Shown here piece by piece: positions 16,272-21,052 of a stretch of 21,594 nt of DNA (the stretch's first letter is position 1; each line of letters opens with the position of its first letter). Position numbers and translations under genes: made by a program. The stretch comes from a virus: positions 1 to 21,594 of the IMG/VR virus record IMGVR_UViG_3300010373_000640; one strand, 5' to 3'. The notes under the pieces were generated by a model. The model searched no databases. It had not been told where the DNA came from and saw nothing but the letters and a program-made list of their open reading frames with translations.

Positions 16272-17044
16272 TGGAACAATGGGGAATAATAAAAGAAATG
16301 AATGGTTTCTTTGAAGTGTCATCTGAGGGTAGGGTTAGGGGGCGTCATAGGGAATTTGTAAATAAAAAGAACGCAAGACAAGTGGTAAATGGATCGATGT
16401 TGACACCCGCTATAGATAGATATGGGTATATGAATGTTACGTTAACTATATGCGGTAAAAAACACTATAAACGAGTGCATAGGTTAGTTGCGGAGACATT
16501 TATTGCTAAGCCAGATGGGAAGAATGTCGTTAACCATAAAAATGGGATTAAGACAGATAATAGATTGGATAATTTAGAGTGGGTTACAGACATTGAAAAT
16601 TTATCACACGCTCATCTGGCATTAGGGTATAAGTCTAAATTTGGTATTCCGATATTACAATACGATATGAATGGGGATTTAGTAAAAGAATGGGAAAATA
16701 TGGCTGCTGCTCAAAAGAATGGTTTTTTATCAAGCGAAATATGCACATGCGCCCAAAACCAGAATTTGACACATTATGGGTATAGGTGGGCTTATAAAGG
16801 TAGCCAGAATGTATTAAGTAAATTTCCTGAATCTAGGTTAGAGTCGTATAAAAGAAGGGATAAAAATAGGACTAAAGTCAACCAACTATCACCTAATGGA
16901 GACTTTATTAAGAAATGGGAGAGCATTTCAGAGGCTAGCAGAGCGTTAAAAATGTCCACTTCCGGGATTTCAAATGCCGCAAAAGGTAAAAGAGTAATCT
17001 GTGGTGGGTTTAAATGGGAATATATTTTAGTCATCAAAAAATAA
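16271..17044 (+). CDS. Free-standing HNH homing endonuclease with NUMOD4 and NUMOD1 modules
   Basis: This is a 257-residue protein. Residues 3-55 match a NUMOD4 DNA-binding module (WGIIKEMNGFFEVSSEGRVR). Residues 66-105 contain the HNH nuclease signature (RVHRLVAETFI with His70, VVNHKNGIKTDNRLDNLEW with His89 and the paired Asn/Asp segment). Two NUMOD1/IENR-like repeats follow at about 127-176 and 203-252. Each runs from a Y/L-x-x-x-G-D-hydrophobic-hydrophobic-K-x-W start to an aromatic G-Y/F-R/K-W end. Enzymes of this build nick or cut a specific DNA site and spread their own gene into empty alleles. The gene has no visible intron around it, sits between membrane-protein genes and starts at the previous stop. 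All key residues look intact, so it may be active. Its many AGA/AGG codons suggest a separate origin, but I did not compute this. Confidence 0.9.
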   Translation: MEQWGIIKEMNGFFEVSSEGRVRGRHREFVNKKNARQVVNGSMLTPAIDRYGYMNVTLTICGKKHYKRVHRLVAETFIAKPDGKNVVNHKNGIKTDNRLDNLEWVTDIENLSHAHLALGYKSKFGIPILQYDMNGDLVKEWENMAAAQKNGFLSSEICTCAQNQNLTHYGYRWAYKGSQNVLSKFPESRLESYKRRDKNRTKVNQLSPNGDFIKKWESISEASRALKMSTSGISNAAKGKRVICGGFKWEYILVIKK

Positions 17045-17049
17045 ATTAT

Positions 17050-17202
17050 ATGAGTACGTTTGGATTGATCTTAATTGGTGTGCTATTTGTCGCGTGGGGT
17101 ATCTTTATGTTTTTTGTTGGAGCAAACAATCCGCCTGCCAGCATTCGCAGAAAGATCGTTCAAAAAGCTCAGGATGCATTGAACAAGATCAAAAATGCTT
17201 AA
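17050..17202 (+). CDS. Small single-TM protein
   Basis: This 50-residue protein has an ATG at 17050, five nucleotides after the HNH gene; the frame runs further upstream inside that gene, but this ATG gives the sensible membrane protein. One transmembrane helix (about residues 4-24, FGLILIGVLFVAWGIFMFFVG) is followed by a basic amphipathic helix (SIRRKIVQKAQDALNKIK). Holin/antiholin or small membrane regulator are options. The gene probably belonged to the lysis cluster before the HNH gene inserted ahead of it. No family is recognised. Confidence 0.55.
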   Translation: MSTFGLILIGVLFVAWGIFMFFVGANNPPASIRRKIVQKAQDALNKIKNA

Positions 17203-17331
17203 ATGAAATGGGAGGATACTTTTTGGAAAGTATGCCATGTGGTGGCACTTATATTCGCTGTGTTGGCCTTGGCATATTTTATCTATAGTATCCCAGATAG
17301 AGAAACATTATATCAAATTTATGGAGAATGA
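17203..17331 (+). CDS. Very small single-TM protein
   Basis: This ORF of 42 codons starts immediately after the previous TAA and ends in a TGA that overlaps the GIY-YIG gene start (ATGA). The polar start contains MKWEDTFWK. A central hydrophobic helix (VVALIFAVLALAYFIYSI) and a charged tail (PDRETLYQIYGE) follow. Perfect start/stop packing with both neighbours is the main argument that it is a real gene. No family can be named. Confidence 0.55.
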   Translation: MKWEDTFWKVCHVVALIFAVLALAYFIYSIPDRETLYQIYGE

Positions 17332-18119
17332 GTGCAATAACTGATCAGGAAAGAGATGCGGAGGTTGAAAGATCGCTTGATGAATTGGAGAGAATGATAT
17401 ATTCCCCTGAGCCATCTATTTACGGCATTCGTAATTTAATAGATTTTAAGATTTATGTTGGCAGTACAAAAAATATGAGGCAAAGGGTTAGGAGACATCG
17501 GTACGATTTAAAGAAGGGGGTTCATAAAAATCCACATCTTCAAAATGCTTACAATAAGTACGGGAAGAGGAATTTTGTTTATTTTTCATTGCAGAAATGG
17601 GATATATTTTCTTTGAAAGATGCAGAACAACATTGGATAGATTTTTTTAAATCATATGATAGGGAGTTTGGCTACAATCATCAGCCCGCAGCTTATTCTA
17701 ACAAAGGAGTTAAACTAAGCGAAAAGACAAGAAAAAAAATAGGAGACTTCTTCAGGGGTAAGCCGAAAACAATAGAACAAAACAAGAAAAACGCAGATGC
17801 TCATCTTGGGTCAAAAAACATTAATTACGGGAAGCCTATATCAGAAAAATTAAGTCGCGCTATTGCGGCTGCCAATATTAGGGGGAGGCAAAAATTTAAG
17901 TTTTTAAATCCTGATGGGAAATGGATTGAAATAGTTGGTCTTCAATACTTCTGCAAACAAAATGGACTAAGTGCTGCTGCTATGAGCCAAGTATATAATG
18001 GGAAACAAGGAAACCATCAAGGATGGAAAAGCGAAAAAAGCCTAATTCGTAAACAAAGGAAAATATACAAAAAAAGTGGACACAGAATCAATAAAGAATC
18101 TAACAACCCTACACCCTAG
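17328..18119 (+). CDS. Free-standing GIY-YIG homing endonuclease with NUMOD3 repeats
   Basis: This is a 263-residue protein. The GIY-YIG nuclease domain spans about residues 30-120: SIYGIRN and KIYVGST (the GIY and YIG strands, 31-46), basic QRVRRHR with the expected catalytic Arg, NAYNKYGKRNFVYF, and AEQHWIDFF with candidate metal-binding Glu100. Two NUMOD3-like DNA-binding units follow (about 126-150 and 160-188, SNKGVKLSEKTRKKI and GKPISEKLSRAI). A helix-turn-helix-like module (about 189-235) ends in GWK. The first 25 residues are an acidic extension not typical of the family. The C-terminal 15 residues are encoded within the start of the endolysin gene, a 44-nt overlap. It is the second homing-type nuclease in this lysis module and probably targets a lysis-gene junction in related phages. 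Confidence 0.88.
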   Translation: MSAITDQERDAEVERSLDELERMIYSPEPSIYGIRNLIDFKIYVGSTKNMRQRVRRHRYDLKKGVHKNPHLQNAYNKYGKRNFVYFSLQKWDIFSLKDAEQHWIDFFKSYDREFGYNHQPAAYSNKGVKLSEKTRKKIGDFFRGKPKTIEQNKKNADAHLGSKNINYGKPISEKLSRAIAAANIRGRQKFKFLNPDGKWIEIVGLQYFCKQNGLSAAAMSQVYNGKQGNHQGWKSEKSLIRKQRKIYKKSGHRINKESNNPTP

Positions 18120-18543
18120 ATTTAGGGCATCCGCTATTCAAGCATGGACGGAAGCGCAGGCCGCTATGCCGGATAATGTACAGGTTGTCGTTATCCAAGG
18201 GCTAAGAACATTCGCCGAAAGCGATGCTTTATATGCTCAGGGGCGAACAGCGCCGGGGCCAATAGTCACTAAGGCTGCTGCTGGTCAATCATATCATAAT
18301 TATGGGTTGGCCTTCGATTTTAAAATGATAACAGATGGTAAAGAAGACGATGTAGTAGGACCGCATTGGATGATCGTGGTAAAGATTATGAAGGCGTATG
18401 GAATGACATGGGGAGGGGACTTCCCAGAAGGTTTCCATGACAATCCTCACTTCGAAAATAAGTTTGGGCATAATTGGCGAGACCTATTGGCCCTCTATAA
18501 CTCAAAAACATTCATTCCAAACACGGAGTACGTTCTTATTTAA
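18076..18543 (+). CDS. M15 family peptidase, phage endolysin (L-Ala-D-Glu / D,D-carboxypeptidase type)
   Basis: This 155-residue protein starts at GTG 18076; the next Met is residue 31. The N-terminal DTESIKNLTTLHPRFR matches the usual 'S...L..LHP..R' start of this family, so the GTG is preferred. GLRTFAESDALYAQGR (42-57) is the conserved R-T-x-x-E-x-x-x-L-Y-x-Q-G-R element. SYHNYGLAFD supplies Zn ligands His74 and Asp81. DNPHFEN supplies Asp122 (catalytic candidate) and His125 (Zn). Length is normal for a single-domain enzyme without a wall-binding domain, as in many Gram-negative phages. It cleaves the peptide part of peptidoglycan after holins open the inner membrane. Its 5' end overlaps the GIY-YIG gene, and a terminator follows 27 nt after the stop, making it the last gene of the long rightward unit. 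Confidence 0.9.
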   Translation: MDTESIKNLTTLHPRFRASAIQAWTEAQAAMPDNVQVVVIQGLRTFAESDALYAQGRTAPGPIVTKAAAGQSYHNYGLAFDFKMITDGKEDDVVGPHWMIVVKIMKAYGMTWGGDFPEGFHDNPHFENKFGHNWRDLLALYNSKTFIPNTEYVLI

Positions 18544-18570
18544 AGAAGCGGTGTTTATCGTGGTTCATCT

Positions 18571-18603
18571 AGGCCCGTGCAATTAGAAATAGTTGTCGGG
18601 CCT
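18571..18603 (+). terminator. Rho-independent-type terminator after the endolysin
   Basis: The outer stem AGGCCCG/CGGGCCT is 7 perfect pairs. After a small internal loop, an inner stem CAATT/AGTTG (one G-T pair) closes a 6-nt AGAAAT loop. The 3' side continues with CTTTATTT. It lies 27 nt past the endolysin stop and immediately before a candidate promoter, so it probably ends the lysis transcript. Confidence 0.7.
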
Positions 18604-18608
18604 CTTTA

Positions 18609-18640
18609 TTTGCCTGATTTTCAGTCTTAAAAAATATTTG
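18609..18640 (+). promoter_or_regulatory. Candidate Bacteroidota-type promoter
   Basis: TTTG at 18609-18612 and AATATTTG at 18633-18640 are separated by 20 nt. The Bacteroidota housekeeping consensus is TTTG near -33 and TAnnTTTG near -7, so only the first base of the downstream box differs. It lies just after a terminator and about 33 nt before an ATG, the right place to start transcription of the small operon that follows. Confidence 0.5.
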
Positions 18641-18672
18641 CAAATACCGGAAGTACGTATTACCTTAGCTCA

Positions 18673-18834
18673 ATGAAGAAAGATGAAAAGAGAAAAGTAC
18701 GAAGTTACAAAGCTCGGGATGAAGCGTACAAAAATGCCGTCCGAGAGGCAACGAAACGGAAGCAAAAATTAGCTACAGAGGTAGAGCGATTCATAGAACA
18801 GTATTCTGAACTTTACGATTATATCAGTAGATAG
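18673..18834 (+). CDS. Small basic, coiled-coil-like protein
   Basis: This is a 53-residue ORF from the ATG at 18673. It is very rich in Lys, Arg and Glu (KKDEKRKVRSYKARDEAYK, then EATKRKQKLATEVERF) and predicted by eye to be one long helix. It has no membrane segment and no known motif. It is the first ORF after the candidate promoter, with 4 nt between its stop and the next ATG, which argues for real translation. A DNA-, RNA- or protein-binding role would fit its composition, but nothing specific can be claimed. Confidence 0.5.
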   Translation: MKKDEKRKVRSYKARDEAYKNAVREATKRKQKLATEVERFIEQYSELYDYISR

Positions 18835-18838
18835 GATT

Positions 18839-19054
18839 ATGAAAACACTCGAACATATTTGCACTGCTCTTTGGGGGATTTCAATGGTTGGTGAAATCGT
18901 AACTATTTTAATAACCTGTTTTACGGGGGTAACCGATCTTATCAGATCATTTGCGATGGCGTTTGGGATATTATTTTTAATCTCCGTTCTTTTCGCTTTA
19001 GCTATGGCGGAAATGGAAGACGAAATGGAGACGAAGCGGAACGATAACTTTTAA
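18839..19054 (+). CDS. Two-TM hypothetical membrane protein
   Basis: This 71-residue protein has two hydrophobic helices: ICTALWGISMVGEIVTILI (about 7-25) and FAMAFGILFLISVLFALAMA (about 38-57). A short acidic then basic tail (EMEDEMETKRNDNF) follows. It starts 4 nt after the preceding stop. The hairpin topology is like small class II holins, but being beyond the endolysin terminator and under another promoter it may serve another purpose. No family is recognised. Confidence 0.55.
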   Translation: MKTLEHICTALWGISMVGEIVTILITCFTGVTDLIRSFAMAFGILFLISVLFALAMAEMEDEMETKRNDNF

Positions 19055-19067
19055 TAAAAATAAACAA

Positions 19068-19139
19068 ATGATACGTTTTATTAAATCCTTATTTCATGCT
19101 CTCCTATCTTGGGATGAGTGGATGAATTATAAATCTTAA
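19068..19139 (+). CDS. Possible 23-residue peptide
   Basis: This short ORF has an ATG 13 nt after the previous stop and a TAA 3 nt before the next ATG. The peptide begins MIRFIKSLFHALLSW and ends DEWMNYKS, an amphipathic or weakly hydrophobic helix with two Trp. Only the tight spacing on both sides supports it, and it may be a translation-coupling leader rather than a functional protein. Confidence 0.35.
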   Translation: MIRFIKSLFHALLSWDEWMNYKS

Positions 19140-19142
19140 TCT

Positions 19143-19367
19143 ATGTTTTGGAAAATAATTGCATGGGCTTGTCTATTAGGATTTGGGGCCGCTACTTGGG
19201 GCGCTTTGCAATACAAGCAAGAAAGAGATACGGCACGGGAAGAATGCCTTTATAGGGCATCTATTCAAAAAGGATTGGAACAAGCCGCGGCGGATGTCCG
19301 GCTACTCGAAATATGTCGGGTATGCACTGATAAATGTTTTTTAGTTTTCGAATGGTACGATCAATAA
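19143..19367 (+). CDS. Small protein with N-terminal signal anchor
   Basis: This 74-residue protein has a hydrophobic N-terminus (IIAWACLLGFGAATWGAL, about 5-22) acting as a signal anchor. A charged helical segment follows (QYKQERDTAREECLYR), with Cys residues near the end (EICRVCTDKC). The topology with a short outside helix recalls small Rz-type i-spanins, but it is shorter than most. It is not next to the endolysin, so I leave it as hypothetical. The last 16 nt overlap an ATG in another frame that begins the interrupted frame described next. Confidence 0.5.
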   Translation: MFWKIIAWACLLGFGAATWGALQYKQERDTAREECLYRASIQKGLEQAAADVRLLEICRVCTDKCFLVFEWYDQ

Positions 19368-19645
19368 GTTCCCCTATTTCTATAGAGTGACTTTTAAAAA
19401 GAAAAAAGTTCTTTCAAAATATTGCGGGGTGGCGGAGATATAAACGCGACCATACGGAGAACCGGGTAAAGCCGCTCAAAGTAGTGCTTTCCGTAAATCC
19501 CTATAGGGTGAAGCGGATAGAAGGGGACAATAAGCCGGTTCACGGGAAGCCCTTTCAATTGCAGGAAGAACCGCTCACACGGCCTGATCCTGCCCCCGCA
19601 AAACTTACTGGCGATATTGCCAGCATTATGGTCAAAGCATCTTAA
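19352..19645 (+). pseudogene. Reading frame interrupted by one in-frame TGA (nonsense mutation or readthrough)
   Basis: The ATG at 19352 opens a frame of 97 sense-or-TGA codons that ends at TAA 19643-19645. Its only interruption is TGA at 19388-19390, codon 13, with context GAG-TGA-CTT. Read through as Trp, the segment becomes ISIEWLLKRKKFF. Downstream the frame is protein-like (GWRRYKRDHTENRVKP, KVVLSVNPYRVKRIEGDN, LTRPDPAPAKLTGDIA) and has no ATG of its own except very near its end. The start overlaps the preceding gene by 16 nt, as expected for a coupled phage gene. Genes elsewhere in the window clearly use TGA as a stop, so a changed code is not the explanation. A point mutation TGG to TGA, a sequencing error or programmed readthrough are all possible. 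A 103-codon antisense frame here (19394-19705) looks like a shadow. Confidence 0.45.
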
Positions 19646-19690
19646 CAGACGGGAATGGTTTCTACCGCTTCCAGCTTTAACCAATGATTT

Positions 19691-19792
19691 ATGTGTATGT
19701 CTCATTCAATAGAATGGGTCGAAAAGTTTAATGGAACAGACAGTGGGCGGTATTCTTATCGCTCACTTTATCTAAAAAATAAATCACCATGA
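19691..19792 (+). CDS. Possible 33-residue peptide
   Basis: This is a short ORF from an ATG at 19691 (a second in-frame ATG is at 19697), ending in a TGA that overlaps the next ATG (ATGA at 19789). The sequence is polar (HSIEWVEKFNGTDSGRYSYR) without a membrane segment. The 4-nt overlap is the only positive evidence. A hairpin (19742-19767) lies within it. Confidence 0.3.
   Translation: MCMSHSIEWVEKFNGTDSGRYSYRSLYLKNKSP
19742..19767 (+). other. Hairpin AGTGGGCG / CGCTCACT
   Basis: An 8-pair stem (one G-T pair) with a 10-nt loop is followed by TTATCT. It could be a weak terminator or a translational control structure just ahead of the last ORF of the rightward operon. The short, imperfect T-tract makes a terminator doubtful. 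Confidence 0.3.
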
Positions 19793-19872
19793 TAAAAAAT
19801 GTAACTAAGCCAGCATTGGAGATAATAGGGTGGATAGCTGTTTTTCTTTTTCTGAAGTACTTACTAACTTAG
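19789..19872 (+). CDS. Possible 27-residue membrane peptide
   Basis: The ATG at 19789 overlaps the preceding stop. The product is almost entirely one hydrophobic helix (IIGWIAVFLFLKYLL) with a short polar start (MIKNVTKPALE). It is the last ORF before the convergent terminators. Single-helix peptides of this size are common in phages, but chance ORFs of this length are too. Confidence 0.4.
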   Translation: MIKNVTKPALEIIGWIAVFLFLKYLLT

Positions 19873-19913
19873 TGCTCTATATGGGTTTTTTATTTTCATT
19901 TTGTACGGTAACG

Positions 19914-19933
19914 AGGGCCTTTTTTAGGGCCCT
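19914..19933 (+). terminator. Terminator of the small rightward operon
   Basis: Stem AGGGCC/GGCCCT (6 pairs, all but one G-C) with an 8-nt loop TTTTTTAG, followed by TTCTTC. It lies about 40 nt after the last rightward ORF. The downstream T-tract is interrupted, so efficiency may be moderate. Confidence 0.6.
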
Positions 19934-19948
19934 TTCTTCATACGAAAA

Positions 19949-19974
19949 AATCCGAACTTAGAAAAGTCCGGATT
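19949..19974 (-). terminator. Terminator of the leftward operon
   Basis: Read on the minus strand: stem AATCCG/CGGATT, one mismatch, then ACTT/AAGT closing a TTCT loop, followed directly by a TTTT-rich tail. This is a clear intrinsic terminator, placed about 40 nt past the stop of the last leftward gene. Confidence 0.75.
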
Positions 19975-20014
19975 ATCAAAGTAACCGTATGAAAATGAAC
20001 CATCAAACCAATCC

Positions 20015-20263
20015 TTATTTCTCCAATAGGGATTTAATTATTTGTATCGTCTCATCGCCAACGACATCGGATATCATTTCCGGATTATGATGATAAGAAT
20101 CTAAAATGTCTTTGGCTATTTTAAGTGTAGGCTTTTTGTTTTCGAGTGCTACATGGATGCTAAGCCCGATTATTGTGTCTGGCATTACATCATGGAGCCT
20201 TACATCCAAATCAATTATTTTGAATGTACGCGCCAGATCGGGGAATGAGTTATATGTTTTCAT
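20015..20263 (-). CDS. Hypothetical protein, last gene of the leftward operon
   Basis: This 82-residue soluble protein is likely mixed alpha/beta: an N-terminal segment FPDLARTFKIIDLDVRLHD, then VMPDTIIGLSIHVALENKKP, and a helical C-terminus ending DETIQIIKSLLEK. There is no transmembrane segment, Cys cluster or nuclease motif. Its ATG overlaps the stop of the upstream gene by 4 nt, so it is translated from the same message. No family is recognised. A strong terminator follows its stop. Confidence 0.65.
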   Translation of the reverse strand: MKTYNSFPDLARTFKIIDLDVRLHDVMPDTIIGLSIHVALENKKPTLKIAKDILDSYHHNPEMISDVVGDETIQIIKSLLEK

Positions 20264-20502
20264 ATATTTTCGGATTTAATGACTTCTTTTACTGGCCCAT
20301 ACGTCCCATGAACTGAATGATGTTCTTTTAGACCGGCAAAATATACTTCCGCTTGCTCTTGTGTGCTAAAACACTCGGATACGACTTCTGAGTCTTTATC
20401 GTCGGTCGCTTTTACAAAGTATGATATTTGAGGTTTGCCAAAATCATCCTTTAAAATTGGCATCCTTCCAGTCATTGTGAATTTTACTATTTCAAGTTTC
20501 AT
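20260..20502 (-). CDS. Hypothetical small phage protein
   Basis: This 80-residue soluble protein begins with MKLEIVKFTMTGRMP. The central part (YFVKATDDKDSEVVSECFSTQEQAEVYF) looks like two strands and a helix in which a Gln-Ala-Glu segment could pack. It ends with a basic/acidic tail. The compact alpha/beta layout with a 'STxEQAE' helix is common among small phage accessory proteins, but I cannot tie it to a named family. It lies 12 nt downstream of the preceding gene and overlaps the next by 4 nt. Confidence 0.65.
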   Translation of the reverse strand: MKLEIVKFTMTGRMPILKDDFGKPQISYFVKATDDKDSEVVSECFSTQEQAEVYFAGLKEHHSVHGTYGPVKEVIKSENI

Positions 20503-20514
20503 GATTATGATTTT

Positions 20515-20718
20515 TTAAAGTGTGTATTTATTCCCTCTGTAGTTATAAGTAGCTCCGGGTATGATGAAAAATAAGTCCTCTTTTTCAGCAACTAATCCTT
20601 TTTTCTTTAGCTCCATGCACAACTTACTATCGCCTGTCATTGGTCTATATCCCTGTCGGGAGGCTTTTATATCTTGCAAAATAAAATTCTGATAGAATGT
20701 TAATGTACGTGTAGGCAT
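20515..20718 (-). CDS. Hypothetical small phage protein
   Basis: I place the start at the ATG at 20718 (67 residues), four nucleotides after the upstream stop. The frame extends upstream to an ATG at 20757, but that would overlap the preceding gene by 35 nt and add 13 residues that read as a shadow. The product starts MPTRTLTFYQNFILQ, is basic in the middle (KASRQGYRPMTGDSK, then ELKKKGL) and ends in an aromatic segment (GATYNYRGNKYTL). A small winged-helix-like fold is possible but not demonstrated. Function is unknown. Confidence 0.6.
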   Translation of the reverse strand: MPTRTLTFYQNFILQDIKASRQGYRPMTGDSKLCMELKKKGLVAEKEDLFFIIPGATYNYRGNKYTL

Positions 20719-20722
20719 GGTT

Positions 20723-20956
20723 TTATTTATTAGCTTCCTCAAGTACGGATTTAGCAATGTTTACCGAGCATCTTGCTATTTCAGCGCCTTCTTGTTCCTC
20801 ATTTTCGTAAGCGCCTGCGGCAATATATCCCTGAGCTATCATAAGAGAGGCTAGTTCAAGTTTAGTGAAGCCGTCGTCCTTAGTTCTTATTTCGACTATT
20901 CCATCGAATAGTCTGGATTCTATTGTAGGATGGGCTGGTTGTTTTAGATTATCCAT
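20723..20956 (-). CDS. Small phage accessory protein with TKxELA...A-D/K-x-L-type helical layout
   Basis: This is a 77-residue protein. After a variable N-terminus comes DGFTKLELASLMIAQGYIAAG, then an acidic stretch with EEQEGAEIARCSVNIAKSVLEEANK at the end. This two-helix layout is shared by many short uncharacterised proteins in early or accessory regions of tailed phages: a G-x-T-K/R-x-E helix, 'A-x-Q-G', then 'A-x-x-A-x-x-L'. No biochemical role is known to me. It is the first complete gene after the hairpin at 20984-21007. Confidence 0.6.
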   Translation of the reverse strand: MDNLKQPAHPTIESRLFDGIVEIRTKDDGFTKLELASLMIAQGYIAAGAYENEEQEGAEIARCSVNIAKSVLEEANK

Positions 20957-20983
20957 TGGTTATAATAGTTTTTGCCGCCAAAA

Positions 20984-21007
20984 GCCGGGCCTAAAAGGCT
21001 GACCGGC
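20984..21007 (-). terminator. Terminator or attenuator hairpin between leftward genes
   Basis: On the minus strand, GCCGG pairs with CCGGC, with an inner GCC/GGC around a TTTTA loop and a 3-nt bulge, followed by TTTTGG. It lies in the 96-nt gap after the stop of the repeat-bearing gene. A partial terminator that lowers expression of the four downstream genes is a fair reading; the short T-run makes complete termination unlikely. No matching promoter consensus was seen between it and the next gene. Confidence 0.45.
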
Positions 21008-21052
21008 GTGGCGAACTGCTTTCCACGTTAGCGGATAGGAGTAATATCTTGT

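Larger units (their letters stand above)
19895..19999. repeat. Long imperfect inverted repeat enclosing two terminators
   Basis: The left arm TTCATTTTGTACGGTAAC (19895-19912) is the near-perfect inverse complement of the right arm GTAACCGTATGAAAATGAA (19981-19999). Pairing runs 8 bp, a small G/GT bulge, 6 bp, one A-A mismatch and 2 bp. A further short inverted pair CATACG/CGTATG lies inside. The two terminator hairpins are between the arms, at the junction of convergent operons. Confidence 0.65.

Noticed and set aside
16200-18120. Group I intron hosting the homing endonucleases
   Set aside because: Neighbouring genes are not split, and I saw no conserved intron core; the nucleases appear free-standing.
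19391-19700. tRNA or structured RNA gene in the GC-richer stretch
   Set aside because: No cloverleaf with a T-loop TTCRANY element and acceptor pairing could be laid out.
19394-19705. 103-codon antisense open frame opposite the TGA-interrupted frame
   Set aside because: It runs against an otherwise rightward operon, has basic/aromatic low-information sequence, and the forward frame reads more like a protein. It is not fully excluded if the forward frame proves accidental.
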